Positions 1 through 8,214 are shown, counted from the first letter of the stretch. The stretch is DNA of 64,000 bases from Nocardioides sp. (GCF_030019515.1 NZ_JASEEQ010000006.1:213774-277773); one strand, 5' to 3'. A program made the numbers and translations. Notes: generated by a model not told the origin, from the letters alone.

Positions 1-1
1 G

Positions 2-433
2 GGCCTCGCCGACGTCCCGTTCTACAACGAGGACATCGACAACCCACGGGACATCCCCGCGGCCGCGGCTGCCGTGCGCGAGCGGGTCGGCGGTGCGGAC
101 CGCGTGCTGGCCGTGACGCCTGAGTACAACGGCACGATGCCGGCCGTGCTCAACAACGCCATCGACTGGCTCTCCCGCCCCTACGGCGCCGGCGCCATGG
201 TCGGCAAGCCGTTCGGCGTGGTCGGCACCACCCCGACGCCGTACGGCGGCAAGTGGGCGCACGCCGACGCGGCTCGCTCCGCGCGGGTGGCGGGCGCCGT
301 GGTCGTGGAGGACATCACCGTGTCCCAGTCGGCGGTCGAGGTCGACGTGCTCACCGACCCCGACGTGCTGGCGCGGCTGCACGGCGCGGTCCGCGCGCTG
401 GCCGACTACGACGTCGCCGGCGCCGCGGCCTGA
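2..433 (+). CDS. NAD(P)H-dependent FMN reductase family protein, 5' end cut by window
   Basis: This flavodoxin-like reductase uses NAD(P)H to reduce flavin or quinones in the cytosol. The reading frame is open from base 2, so the gene begins before the window and only its last 143 codons are visible. The family signature TPEYNGTMPAVLNNAIDW is clear; in the family this PEYN segment binds FMN. The N-terminal GSxR phosphate-binding loop must lie upstream. The tail matches the usual end of a protein of about 180 residues. No partner gene is visible on the left. The family is certain, the physiological substrate is not. Confidence 0.85.
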   Translation, partial: GLADVPFYNEDIDNPRDIPAAAAAVRERVGGADRVLAVTPEYNGTMPAVLNNAIDWLSRPYGAGAMVGKPFGVVGTTPTPYGGKWAHADAARSARVAGAVVVEDITVSQSAVEVDVLTDPDVLARLHGAVRALADYDVAGAAA

Positions 434-477
434 CCCATGGCCTGACCCACGGCCCGGTCCTCGTGCCCCCGAGGGGC

Positions 478-483
478 TAGCGT
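478..483 (+). promoter_or_regulatory. -10 box of a leaderless promoter for the amidase
   Basis: TAGCGT lies exactly six bases before GTG 490. Transcription would start at or next to the start codon, and no Shine-Dalgarno sequence is present. This supports GTG 490 as the start. Confidence 0.5.
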
Positions 484-489
484 CGGGTC

Positions 490-1902
490 GTGGCCGAACT
501 CCATGACCTGACCGCGCTCGAGCAGGGCGACCTGGTGCGCCGGGGCGAGGTCTCGCCCCTCGAGCTCACCGACCACTACCTCGAACGCGCCGACCGTCTC
601 GACACGGTCGGCGCGTTCGTCACGCTCACCCCCGACCGGGCCCGCGACCGCGCGAGCGCGCTCACCGAGGAGGCGTTCCTGTCCGGGCCGGGCGAGTCGT
701 CGCTGTTCGGCGTACCGACGGCGATCAAGGACCTGAACCTGACCGCCGGGGTCCGCACGACGTTCGGGTCCGCGGCGTTCGCCGACTTCGTCCCCGACGT
801 CTCCGACGGCGTCACGCTCTCGATCGAGGCGGCCGGGATGGTGAGCCTCGGGAAGACCAACACCCCCGAGTTCGGCTCACCGTGCTACACCGAGCCGGAC
901 GTCGCCCCGCCCGCGGTGACGCCGTGGGACCGGACCCGGACCGCCGGCGGCTCCTCGGGCGGCGCGGCCGCGGCGGTCGCCGCGGGGCTGGTGCCGGTGG
1001 CGCAGGGCTCCGACGGCGGCGGCTCGATCCGGATCCCGGCCTCGTGCTGCGGCCTGGTCGGCCTCAAGCCGAGCCGGGGCCGGATCAGCGGCTACCCGAT
1101 GTACGGCGACCCGGTGGGACTCGCGACCGCCGGGCCGATCGCCCGGACCGTGCGCGACGCGGCCGCGCTGCTCGACGTGCTCGCCGGCCGCCGGGCGGGG
1201 GACCCGTCCTGGGCGCCGCCTCCCGCCGAGACGTTCCTGGCCTCCTGCGACCGCGATCCCGGCTCCCTGCGGATCGCGCGGTTCATCGAGCCCGTCATCG
1301 CCGACGTCGCGGTGGACCCCGACTGCGTGCAGGCCTGGGAGGACGCCTCTCGGCTGCTGGAGTCGCTGGGCCACGAGGTCGTCGACGTCCCCGTGCCGCT
1401 GCCGCCCGAGGCGGTACCGGTCTTCGAGGTCTGCTGGGCGGTGCTGACCGCGCTCTCGGTGGTGCCGCCCGAGCGCGAGCACCTGCTGCGGCCGCTCACC
1501 CGGTGGCTCTCTGCGGCCGGCCGCGAGGTCAACGGGCCCGAGTTCGGCCTGGCCATCGGCGCGATGCGCCGCCACGCGGCGGACGCGCTGACCGCGCTCG
1601 CGCCGTACGACGCGGTCCTCACCCCGACCCTCGCCACCCCGCCCGTGCCGATCGGCGCGATGCGCGACGACGACGACCCGGCCGCGGACTTCCTGGCCCA
1701 GAAGGAGTTCACGCCGTGGACCTCGGCCTGGAACGTCACCGGGATGCCGGCGATCTCGCTGCCGCTGCACTGGACCGCCGGCGGCCTGCCCGTCGGCGTG
1801 ATGCTCGCCGCGCGCCCGGCCGAGGACGACCTGCTGCTCGCTCTCGCCGCCCAGGTGGAGGCCGCCGCGCCGTGGGCCGACCGGCGACCGCCCGGGTGGT
1901 GA
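490..1902 (+). CDS. amidase signature family hydrolase
   Basis: This is a 470-residue cytosolic amidase of the GatA/AmiE signature superfamily that hydrolyses a carboxamide. The Ser-cisSer-Lys triad is visible: Lys80 in AIKD, Ser155/156 in [10 protein letters not shown], and the nucleophile Ser179 in [13 protein letters not shown]. Length fits free-standing amidases. No gatB or gatC is nearby, so a role as the GatCAB subunit is unlikely. The start is GTG 490, preceded by a TAGCGT -10 box at six bases. Its stop overlaps the start of the acetyltransferase gene by four bases (GTGA), so the two are probably co-translated. Substrate unknown. Confidence 0.88.
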   Translation: MAELHDLTALEQGDLVRRGEVSPLELTDHYLERADRLDTVGAFVTLTPDRARDRASALTEEAFLSGPGESSLFGVPTAIKDLNLTAGVRTTFGSAAFADFVPDVSDGVTLSIEAAGMVSLGKTNTPEFGSPCYTEPDVAPPAVTPWDRTRTAGGSSGGAAAAVAAGLVPVAQGSDGGGSIRIPASCCGLVGLKPSRGRISGYPMYGDPVGLATAGPIARTVRDAAALLDVLAGRRAGDPSWAPPPAETFLASCDRDPGSLRIARFIEPVIADVAVDPDCVQAWEDASRLLESLGHEVVDVPVPLPPEAVPVFEVCWAVLTALSVVPPEREHLLRPLTRWLSAAGREVNGPEFGLAIGAMRRHAADALTALAPYDAVLTPTLATPPVPIGAMRDDDDPAADFLAQKEFTPWTSAWNVTGMPAISLPLHWTAGGLPVGVMLAARPAEDDLLLALAAQVEAAAPWADRRPPGW

Positions 1903-2441
1903 CGGCGGGTGACCGAGAGGTGATCACCCGCTGCCGCACCGACGAGCTGTCCGCCGCGGAGCTGGCCGAGACCCGCGCGCTGATGGACGTCGCGTTCAGC
2001 GCCTTCACCGACCACGACTGGTCCCACGCCCTCGGCGGCACGCACGCCCTGGCGATCGAGGAGGGCCGGGTGCTCGCGCACGGGTCGCTGGTGCCGCGGC
2101 ACCTGCACCAGGGCGAGCGGTCGCTGCGCTGCGGGTACGTCGAGGCCGTCGCGGTGCACCCCGATGCCCAGCGCCGCGGGCTCGGGTCGGCGGTGATGGC
2201 CGCGTTGGAGGACCTGGCGCCGGCGTACGACCTGCTCGCGCTCAGCGCCTCGGCCCGCGGCGTGCCGCTCTACCGTGCTCGCGGGTGGTCGCTGTGGCGC
2301 GGCCCGTCCTCCGTGCTCGCCCTCGACGGTCCGGTGCCCACGCCGGACGACGACGGATCGATCTACGTGCTGCCGGGGGCGAGCGGGGTCGACCTGGACG
2401 GCCCGATCGCCTGCGACTGGCGCGAGGGCGACCTGTGGTGA
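1899..2441 (+). CDS. aac(2'): aminoglycoside 2'-N-acetyltransferase (AAC(2')-I) family GNAT protein
   Basis: This 180-residue GNAT protein closely resembles the chromosomal AAC(2')-I enzymes of mycobacteria, which acetylate the 2'-amino group of aminoglycosides using acetyl-CoA. Shared segments include LGGTHAL near the N-terminus, RCGYVEAVAV followed by the acetyl-CoA loop DAQRRGLGSA, ALSASARGVPLYRARGW, TPDDDGSIYVLP and the C-terminal CDWREGDLW. Length matches the mycobacterial enzymes (about 180 residues). GTG 1899 overlaps the amidase stop; GTG 1920 is an alternative. As in mycobacteria the native role may not be drug resistance. The family call rests on recalled motifs, not on an alignment. 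Confidence 0.85.
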   Translation: MTAGDREVITRCRTDELSAAELAETRALMDVAFSAFTDHDWSHALGGTHALAIEEGRVLAHGSLVPRHLHQGERSLRCGYVEAVAVHPDAQRRGLGSAVMAALEDLAPAYDLLALSASARGVPLYRARGWSLWRGPSSVLALDGPVPTPDDDGSIYVLPGASGVDLDGPIACDWREGDLW

Positions 2442-2444
2442 CCG

Positions 2445-2450
2445 TAGGGT
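2445..2450 (+). promoter_or_regulatory. -10 box of a leaderless promoter for the SDR gene
   Basis: TAGGGT stands six bases before ATG 2457, only a few bases after the stop of the acetyltransferase gene. The arrangement indicates an independent leaderless transcript. Confidence 0.45.
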
Positions 2451-2456
2451 GATCGC

Positions 2457-3113
2457 ATGAGCAGATCGGTGATCGTGGTCGTGGGCGCGGGTCCGGGCGT
2501 CAGCGGGTCGGTGGCGCGGGCGTTCGCCCGCGAGGGGTACGACGTGGGCCTGCTCGGCATCGACGACGAGCAGCTCCAGAAGCTCGCAGGCGAGCTCGAG
2601 CAGCTCGGCGCCACCGTCGGCCACGCGGTCGTCGACATCACCGACGCGGAGGCCGCCGGCGCAGCGATCCGACGGATCGGCGAGCACGCCGGGCGGATCG
2701 ACGTGCTGCACTTCAACCCGAGCGCGTTCCGCGAGAAGGACCCACTCGAGCTGACCGTCCCCGAGCTCCTCCAGGACGTCACCCTCGGCGTCGGCGCCCT
2801 GCTGGTCGCCGTCCAGGCGGCCCGACCGTTCATGTCCGCCGGCGGCCGGGTCACCGCCACCGGCAGCATGGCCGCCGACAAGCCGTGGCACCGGGCCGCG
2901 TCGCTCGGCGTGCAGAAGGCGGGCCTGCGCAACCTCGTGCACAGCCTCGACGACACACTCGCGCCGGACGGCATCCGTGCGGTCTCGGTGACGGTGCGCG
3001 GCACGCTGGCGAAGGAGGGCGCGTTCACGCCCGACCGGGTCGCCGAGGCGATCCTCGCCGCCACCCGCCAGGACGAGGCCGACTGGCGCTCCGAGATCCC
3101 CTACGCCGGGTGA
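2457..3113 (+). CDS. short-chain dehydrogenase/reductase family protein
   Basis: A 218-residue Rossmann-fold protein. The N-terminal nucleotide loop VVVGAGPGVSGSVARAF replaces the classical TGxxxGIG, and an acidic VDITDAEAAG segment follows. The usual Tyr-X3-Lys pair is not obvious: the region after TGSMAADKPWHRAA runs LGVQKAGLRN, keeping the Lys but with no Tyr four residues earlier. It may be a divergent SDR with altered or lost catalysis. It is short for the family (about 250). The gene begins on ATG 2457 behind a leaderless-type -10 box and ends two bases before the convergent oxidoreductase gene. Confidence 0.75.
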   Translation: MSRSVIVVVGAGPGVSGSVARAFAREGYDVGLLGIDDEQLQKLAGELEQLGATVGHAVVDITDAEAAGAAIRRIGEHAGRIDVLHFNPSAFREKDPLELTVPELLQDVTLGVGALLVAVQAARPFMSAGGRVTATGSMAADKPWHRAASLGVQKAGLRNLVHSLDDTLAPDGIRAVSVTVRGTLAKEGAFTPDRVAEAILAATRQDEADWRSEIPYAG

Positions 3114-3114
3114 C

Positions 3115-4293
3115 CTACGACAGCTCGGCCAGGCTCTTCCCGATGGCCGGGCGCAGCGAGTCGCTGGCGTCCCAGTCGTTGGCCTGCATCGCCGCGACCA
3201 CCTTGCCGCCCGAGACCCAGTACGCCTTGAACACCCGCTTGGTCAGGTCGCCGCGGACCACCACCTCGTCGTAGCCGTCCGGCCCGACGTCGCCGACGTA
3301 CTCCATGCCGAGGTCGTACTGGTCGGTGAAGAAGTACGGCAGGTCCGTCGCCGCCGCGTCCTCGACACCGGCCATCGCCTGTCCGGCGACCCGACCCTGG
3401 CGGATGGCGTTGTCCCAGTGCTCGACGCGGATCGACCGGCCGAGCACGGGGTGGTGGGCGCGGGCGACGTCGCCGGCGGCGTAGACGTCCGGGTGCGAGG
3501 TGCGCATCCGCTCGTCGACCAGGATCCCGTCGTCGACCGCGAGCCCGGCCGCCTCCGCGAGGGCGACGTCGGGGCTCGCGCCGATGCCGACGACGAGCAG
3601 GTCGGCCTCGACGTCGGCGGAGCCGTCCACCGTCAGCCGCGCGCGGCGGCCGTCGCCGTCGAAGCCGGTGACCTTGGCGCCGAGCCGCAGGTCGACCCCG
3701 TGCTCGCGGTGCAGGTCGGCGAACATCGCGCCCATCTCGGGGCCGAGCACCCGCAGCAGCGGCAGGTCGAGGGCCTCGAGCACGATCACGTCGGCGCCGG
3801 CGTTGCGGGCGGCCGCGGCGACCTCGAGGCCGAGGAAGCCGCCGCCGAGGATCGCGATGCGGTGGCCGGGGGCGAGCACCGAGCGGAGCCGGTCGCTGTC
3901 CTCGCGGGTGCGCAGGTAGGCGACCGGTGCGCCGCTCTCGTCGGCGGCGGCCAGGTGGCGCGGGGACGCGCCGGTGGCGATCAGCAGCCGGTCGAAGGAC
4001 TCCGTCGCGCCGCCGGCCGTGACCGTGTGGGCGTCGGCGTCGATGCGCTCGACCCGGGAGCCGGGGCGCACCTCGACGTCGTTCTCGGCGTACCAGGACG
4101 CGGGGTGGACGAGCATGCTGTCGGCCTCGGCGTCCCCGGCGAGGTAGCCCTTCGACAGCGGCGGGCGCTCGTAGGGCAGGTGCGGCTCCGCGGCGTGGAG
4201 CACGACGTCGCCGTCGTACCCCGCGTCGCGAAGGCCCGCGGCGGCGGTACCAGCGGCCAGGCCGCCGCCCACGATCACGATCCGCCCGCTCAT
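3115..4293 (-). CDS. ferredoxin reductase-type FAD/NAD(P)-binding oxidoreductase
   Basis: A 392-residue pyridine-nucleotide-disulfide family flavoprotein of the rhodocoxin/putidaredoxin reductase type, which passes electrons from NAD(P)H via FAD to a ferredoxin. The FAD loop VIVGGGLAAGTAA (residues 6-18), the LLIATGASPR segment, the NAD loop AILGGGFLGLEVA and the second FAD motif VYAAGDVA are in the expected order, and the C-terminal reductase domain is present. ATG 4293 overlaps the stop of the GTP cyclohydrolase gene (ATGA), so it is the last gene of a three-gene operon. No ferredoxin or P450 is adjacent, so the electron acceptor is unknown. Confidence 0.85.
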   Translation of the reverse strand: MSGRIVIVGGGLAAGTAAAGLRDAGYDGDVVLHAAEPHLPYERPPLSKGYLAGDAEADSMLVHPASWYAENDVEVRPGSRVERIDADAHTVTAGGATESFDRLLIATGASPRHLAAADESGAPVAYLRTREDSDRLRSVLAPGHRIAILGGGFLGLEVAAAARNAGADVIVLEALDLPLLRVLGPEMGAMFADLHREHGVDLRLGAKVTGFDGDGRRARLTVDGSADVEADLLVVGIGASPDVALAEAAGLAVDDGILVDERMRTSHPDVYAAGDVARAHHPVLGRSIRVEHWDNAIRQGRVAGQAMAGVEDAAATDLPYFFTDQYDLGMEYVGDVGPDGYDEVVVRGDLTKRVFKAYWVSGGKVVAAMQANDWDASDSLRPAIGKSLAELS

Positions 4294-4937
4294 GGCCGCG
4301 CTCCCTGCTCGCGGGCCAGCGAGAGGAACTCGGCGCGCGCGGCGGCGTCCCGCAGGGTCCCGCGGAGCGCGGAGGTGACCGTGCGCGTGCCTTGGGCGCG
4401 CACTCCCCGCAGGCTCATGCAGGTGTGCTCGGCCTCGACCACGACCCCGACCCCGCGGGGCTGGAGGTGCGTGATCAGCTGGTCGGCGACGTGGGTGGTG
4501 AGGCGCTCCTGGGTCTGGGGGCGGCGGGCCACCAGCTCCACGAGGCGCGCGAACTTCGAGAGCCCCAGGATCCGCTCGTCGGGCAGGTAGCCCACGTGGG
4601 CGACGCCGACGAAGGGCAGCATGTGGTGCTCGCACACCGAGCGCACCGGGATGTTGGCCACCAGCACGAGCTCGTCGTACCCCTCGGTGTTCGGGAACGT
4701 CGTGAGGTCGACGTCGGGGCCGGTGAGCAGCTCGTGGTACGCCGCGACCATCCGCCGCGGCGTCTCGGCCATCTCGTCGGTGTCGATGTCCAGGCCGAGG
4801 GAGCGCAGCAGGTCGCTGGCGGCGCTCTCGGCAGCAACCAGGTCGACCGCGCTCGAGGGCTGTGAGACCCGGGGCCGCCAGCGAGCCCGCGCCTCGGAGG
4901 CGGCGTGGCTCAGTGGCGGACTCTGGAGTTGGCTCAC
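4290..4937 (-). CDS. folE: GTP cyclohydrolase I
   Basis: This 215-residue enzyme converts GTP to 7,8-dihydroneopterin triphosphate, the first step of folate/pterin synthesis. Zinc ligands are visible as Cys102 and His105 (SVCEHHMLPF) and Cys173 (EAEHTCMSLRGVR). GLSKFAR and RPQTQERLT are typical type I segments. The start is GTG 4937, which overlaps the DoxX stop, with GGAGG upstream. It sits in an operon with a flavin reductase and a DoxX protein rather than with folP/folB/folK, so it may be a second, specially regulated copy. The enzyme call is firm; the paralogue idea is inference. Confidence 0.93.
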   Translation of the reverse strand: MSQLQSPPLSHAASEARARWRPRVSQPSSAVDLVAAESAASDLLRSLGLDIDTDEMAETPRRMVAAYHELLTGPDVDLTTFPNTEGYDELVLVANIPVRSVCEHHMLPFVGVAHVGYLPDERILGLSKFARLVELVARRPQTQERLTTHVADQLITHLQPRGVGVVVEAEHTCMSLRGVRAQGTRTVTSALRGTLRDAAARAEFLSLAREQGARP

Positions 4938-5377
4938 CAGAGGCCTCCGCCCCGGCGGGCGTGCGTGGCGGCGAGCTGGGCCAGCGCGAGGGCGGCGACG
5001 AACAGGCCGAAGTCACGCAGCGCGATGTCGTAGTAGTCCTGCATGGACACCAGGTCGACGATGATGCCGGCCAGCCACAGCGCCACGACGTAGCCGCCGA
5101 GGCGTGGGGCGAGGGCCACCAGCACGCCGGCGACGATCTCGATGACGCCGACCATCAGCATCGCGTCGTGCGCCGAGCCGGGCACGATGTCGTTGATCCA
5201 GGGGGCGAGATAGTCGTCCCAGTCGGTCAGCCAGCCGAGGAACTTGTCGAGGCCGAACGCGATGGGGGCGATCGTGAAGACGGTGCGCAGCAGCAGGTAG
5301 GCGCGGTGTGCGCCGGGGTCGAGGGCGGTCGTGGTCACGTCGGTCGTGCGCGTGCCGGTGTCGTGGGGGTGGGTCAT
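4934..5377 (-). CDS. DoxX-family membrane protein
   Basis: A 147-residue protein with four predicted membrane segments: LLLRTVFTIAPIAFGLDKFLGWL, the MLMVGVIEIVAGVLVAL stretch, the YVVALWLAGIIVDLV stretch, and a last FGLFVAALALAQLAA segment. Spacing and the GLDKFLGW motif fit the DoxX/DUF417 group of small membrane proteins linked to redox or thiol homeostasis. ATG 5377 is preferred over ATG 5383 because GGAG lies at a proper distance only from the former. It is the first gene of the operon with folE and the flavoprotein, transcribed away from the regulator at 5492. Biochemical function unknown. Confidence 0.72.
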   Translation of the reverse strand: MTHPHDTGTRTTDVTTTALDPGAHRAYLLLRTVFTIAPIAFGLDKFLGWLTDWDDYLAPWINDIVPGSAHDAMLMVGVIEIVAGVLVALAPRLGGYVVALWLAGIIVDLVSMQDYYDIALRDFGLFVAALALAQLAATHARRGGGLW

Positions 5378-5410
5378 CGCCATGCTCCGTTCTAAAGGAC
5401 TGTATTTACG

Positions 5411-5467
5411 ACGTTAGAGAGGGTATGTTCTTTTGTCAATGGATTGATCCTGTAGAGATAGGATCAA
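5411..5467. promoter_or_regulatory. divergent promoter/operator between the DoxX-folE operon and its putative regulator
   Basis: On the minus strand a near-consensus promoter is visible: TTGACA (5439-5434), 17 bases, TAACGT (5416-5411). Just behind it lies a perfect inverted repeat, TTGATCCT-N8-AGGATCAA (5444-5467), immediately ahead of the Shine-Dalgarno GGAGAAGG of the gene at 5492. A dimer bound there would cover the upstream edge of one promoter and the start region of the other, which suggests autoregulation plus control of the operon. The local drop in GC also fits a regulatory segment. Confidence 0.65.
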
Positions 5468-5491
5468 CCGCAGCGAGCGAGGAGAAGGCCG

Positions 5492-6178
5492 GTGAGTGAG
5501 GACTTCGTGACCGCGGTGAGCGGGGTCGGGGCACTGATGGAGCCGGCCCGGCGCGCCCTCTACCTGTACGCCGCCGCGCAGGCCGAGCCGGTCAGCCGGG
5601 AGCAGGCCGCGGCGGCCTGCGAGCTGCCGCTGCACTCGGCCAAGTTCCACCTCGACCGGCTCGTCGACGAGGGGCTCCTCGAGGTCGAGTACCGACGGCT
5701 CTCGGGTCGGTCCGGGCCGGGCGCAGGCCGTCCCGCGAAGCTGTACCGGCGCGCGGACCGCGAGGTGTCGGTCTCACTGCCGGAGCGGCACTACGACCTG
5801 GCCGGTGACGTCCTGGCCACCGCGATCGACGAGGCGGCCCGGGGCGGTATCTCGGTCCGGGACACGGTGATGGCCGTGGCCGAGGCGCGCGGCCAGGTGA
5901 TGGCCGCCGCCAGCGCGGTGAACGGCGCCGACGACCTCGAGCGCACGGCCGCGGTGCTCGCCGAGCACGGGTACGAGCCGCACCAGGACGGCGACACGCT
6001 GTCCCTGTCCAACTGCCCGTTCGACCGGCTCGCCCGCGACCACGTCCAGCTGGTCTGCGGCATGAACCTCGGGCTGGTCAACGGCGTCATCGAGGGCCTG
6101 GGCTGCCAGTCCCTCGACGCCGTGCTCGACCCCGAGGAGGGGCTGTGCTGCGTGAAGGTGCGCAGCCGCCGGTCCTAG
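5492..6178 (+). CDS. ArsR-like winged-helix regulator with C-terminal cysteine cluster (SufR-like)
   Basis: A 228-residue regulator. The N-terminal winged helix (about residues 15-90) has the HTH SREQAAAACELPLHSAKFHL and a GRPAKLY wing end. The C-terminal domain holds Cys175, Cys189, Cys205 and Cys219/220, spaced CX13C, CX15C and CX13C. This resembles the iron-sulfur-ligand pattern of SufR-type repressors. The start is GTG 5492 with GGAGAAGG at 5481-5488. It is divergent from the DoxX-folE-reductase operon and probably binds the palindrome at 5444-5467. Cluster binding and ligand are inferred. It is not adjacent to suf genes, so it is unlikely to be SufR itself. Confidence 0.75.
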   Translation: MSEDFVTAVSGVGALMEPARRALYLYAAAQAEPVSREQAAAACELPLHSAKFHLDRLVDEGLLEVEYRRLSGRSGPGAGRPAKLYRRADREVSVSLPERHYDLAGDVLATAIDEAARGGISVRDTVMAVAEARGQVMAAASAVNGADDLERTAAVLAEHGYEPHQDGDTLSLSNCPFDRLARDHVQLVCGMNLGLVNGVIEGLGCQSLDAVLDPEEGLCCVKVRSRRS

Positions 6179-6200
6179 GGGTCCTGCTCCGGAATCGGAC

Positions 6201-6815
6201 TCAGTCGTCCGCGACGCCGCGGGCGTGCAGCGCGTCGCCGGTCTCGTGGGCACGCGCGACCACCCGGATCACGAACGGCGTGAGGTAGGCGCGCGGGTGG
6301 CGCCCCAGCCCGCGGGCGCGGGCCGCGTCCCGGGTCTCGAGCGCCAGCGCCACCGTCCCGGGCAGGGCCTGGATCGCCAGGCCGATGGTGAGCGCCACCC
6401 GGTCCGGGTCGACGCCGACCCGGCGCAGCGGCGAGATCCAGCGGACCAGGGCGTCGAGGATCGCGTTGACCGGCGTCGTGGCCGAGACCGCGATGGCCGC
6501 CAGGGCCAGGGAGATCAGGTCCAGCAGGGTCTCGACGGCCTTCGCCGGCCCGCTGACCCACCACTGGAGGGCGCCCGCGATCACCGCGACCAGAAGCACG
6601 GCCCGGGTGGTCCGGGCCAGCATCCGCAGGCCGACCCGGCCGAGCACCGCCAGGGCCAGGGCGAGGGCGAGGAAGGCGACCGCGGCGCGCGCGTCGCGCA
6701 CCAGCACGATCGTCAGCGACAGCACGGCCAGGCCGCCGAGCTTCGCCCCGACCGGGAGCCGGTGCAGCACGCTGGTGCCGGGCTGGTAGACGCCGACGAG
6801 CAGCGGGTTGCTCAC
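6201..6815 (-). CDS. bioN: ECF transporter membrane subunit (EcfT/BioN)
   Basis: A 204-residue integral membrane coupling subunit of an energy-coupling-factor importer. It has several hydrophobic segments from about residue 20 on. The two cytoplasmic Ala-Arg-Gly type coupling motifs are visible as ETRDAARARGLGRHP and GDALHARGVAD near the C-terminus. GTG 6815 overlaps the stop of the ATPase gene by four bases. Gene order bioY-ecfA-ecfT on one strand indicates a dedicated biotin importer. The farther upstream in-frame start (6908) lies inside the ATPase gene and is rejected. Confidence 0.85.
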   Translation of the reverse strand: MSNPLLVGVYQPGTSVLHRLPVGAKLGGLAVLSLTIVLVRDARAAVAFLALALALAVLGRVGLRMLARTTRAVLLVAVIAGALQWWVSGPAKAVETLLDLISLALAAIAVSATTPVNAILDALVRWISPLRRVGVDPDRVALTIGLAIQALPGTVALALETRDAARARGLGRHPRAYLTPFVIRVVARAHETGDALHARGVADD

Positions 6816-7504
6816 GCCGTCACGCTCGCGAGGTAGTGGTCCACCGCGGCGTCGGCGGGCCCGTCGTACCGGACCGCGGCGTCGGCGACCACCAGCACGC
6901 GGTCGCACCGGCGGGCCAGCTCGAGGTCGTGGGTCACCAGCACGAGCTGCTGGTCCAGGCCGAAGAGCAGGTCCGCGACCCGGCGCGTGTTGGCCAGGTC
7001 GAGCAGCGTCGTCGGCTCGTCGGCGACCAGGACGGCGGGCTCGACCGCGAGCACCCCGGCCAGCGCCAGCAGCTGCTTCTGGCCGCCGGAGAGCGCGTGC
7101 ACGCTCACGTCCGCGTGCTCGGAGAGCCCGTGGTCGGCGAGCACGGCGAGCGCGCGCTCGTGCCGCGCCCGGGCGTCCTTGACCGTGCGTCGCAGCGACA
7201 GCTCGACGTCCTCGACGCAGGTCGGCATCACCAGCTGGGCGGCCGGGTCGGTGAAGCAGAACCCGACCCGGCGCCGGACCTCACGCCCGTGGCGCGCGAC
7301 GTCGTACCCGTCCACGCGCACCCGGCCGGTCGAGGGGACGACCAGGCCGTTGATCATCCGGGCCAGGGTGGACTTGCCCGAGCCGTTCGCGCCGATGACC
7401 CCGATCCGTTGCTCGACGAGCGCCGCGGTCGTCGGCTCCAGGACCACCCGCTCCCCGTCGGGTGCCTCGACCGTCAGGCCGGCGGCGTCGAAGTGGATCG
7501 GCAC
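6812..7504 (-). CDS. bioM: ECF transporter ATPase (EcfA/BioM)
   Basis: A 230-residue ABC ATPase that powers the biotin ECF transporter. It has Walker A GANGSGKST, the Q-loop region FTDPAAQL, the signature ALSGGQKQLLALAGVLA, Walker B VLVADEPTTLLD and the switch histidine in LVTHDLE. The D-loop and a single ATPase subunit fit BioM rather than a paired EcfA1/EcfA2. GTG 7504 is five bases downstream of the bioY stop. Farther upstream starts would run into bioY and are rejected. Confidence 0.88.
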   Translation of the reverse strand: MPIHFDAAGLTVEAPDGERVVLEPTTAALVEQRIGVIGANGSGKSTLARMINGLVVPSTGRVRVDGYDVARHGREVRRRVGFCFTDPAAQLVMPTCVEDVELSLRRTVKDARARHERALAVLADHGLSEHADVSVHALSGGQKQLLALAGVLAVEPAVLVADEPTTLLDLANTRRVADLLFGLDQQLVLVTHDLELARRCDRVLVVADAAVRYDGPADAAVDHYLASVTA

Positions 7505-7509
7505 GGGCG

Positions 7510-8133
7510 TCAGCGGCGCCGCAGGAGCTGGGGGAACGCGCGGTGCACCTCGGCGGCGACCAGGGCCACGACCAGGATCTTGATGACGTCCCCGAGCCAG
7601 AACGGCGCGTCGTAGGTGAAGGCGGTGGGCCAGGAGATGTCGAAGAAGAGCTTCATGCCGACGACCCCGGCGAGGTGGTTGAGCACCATGCCGGGGACCG
7701 CGCACGCGAACACCGCGAGAGCGCTGGTGCGGTGGCTGCCGGCGACGTACTTCACCAGGAGCCCGGTGAGCAGCGCGGCCACCGGGAAGGACCACAGGTA
7801 GCCCGCACTCGCACTGCTGAACGTGCCGAGCCCCGAGCTGTGCTCGGAGAAGACCGGCAGCCCGGCGGCGCCCAGGGCGAGGTAGAGCGCGACCGCGAGG
7901 AAGCCGCGCCACGGGCCGAGCAGGGCCCCGGCGAGCATCACGCCGAAGGTCTGGAGGGTGATCGCCACCTGGCCGCCCCCGACCGGGATGCCGCCGATGT
8001 AGGCGCACGCGGAGATCAGCGCGGCGAAGGCCGCGATCAGGGCGATGTCGGTGGTGGTGGTGCGGTGCCGCCGGGCCGGAGCGTCGGCGGCGGTGCTGTC
8101 CTGGGTGCTGTCGGCGGTCTCGGCCATGGTCAT
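7510..8133 (-). CDS. bioY: biotin transporter substrate-binding subunit BioY
   Basis: A 207-residue S component that captures biotin. After a hydrophilic N-terminus of about 30 residues come six hydrophobic segments. Family segments include GGQVAITLQTFGVMLAGALLGPWRG and ALYLALGAAGLPVFS, plus a glycine-rich YLWSFPVAALLTGLLV helix. ATG 8133 is chosen over ATG 8214 because AAGGA precedes it at a good distance and because the promoter and operators lie between the two. It is the first gene of the bioY-bioM-bioN operon. Confidence 0.92.
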   Translation of the reverse strand: MTMAETADSTQDSTAADAPARRHRTTTTDIALIAAFAALISACAYIGGIPVGGGQVAITLQTFGVMLAGALLGPWRGFLAVALYLALGAAGLPVFSEHSSGLGTFSSASAGYLWSFPVAALLTGLLVKYVAGSHRTSALAVFACAVPGMVLNHLAGVVGMKLFFDISWPTAFTYDAPFWLGDVIKILVVALVAAEVHRAFPQLLRRR

Positions 8134-8158
8134 GCTCGGAATCCTTCGGTCACGCACC

Positions 8159-8214
8159 TGAACGGTGGTCAGGTGAACGGTGTTCAGGTTAAGGTTCGTG
8201 ACGGGGGCGGTCAA
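8159..8214. promoter_or_regulatory. bioY promoter with tandem BioQ-type operators
   Basis: On the minus strand TTGACC (8214-8209), 17 bases and TAACCT (8191-8186) form a good promoter for bioY. Two copies of a 13-base motif follow it: TGAACGGTGTTCA (8174-8186, perfect five-base arms) and TGAACGGTGGTCA (8159-8171), 15 bases apart. The BioQ operator reported in corynebacteria is TGAAC-N3-GTTAC, so the arms match closely. The divergent tetR gene at 8253 is the obvious source of the repressor. Confidence 0.72.

Noticed and set aside
3115..5016. A 633-residue fusion of the flavoprotein with upstream sequence
   Set aside because: The first about 240 codons are folE read out of frame; ATG 4293 with an ATGA overlap is the true start.
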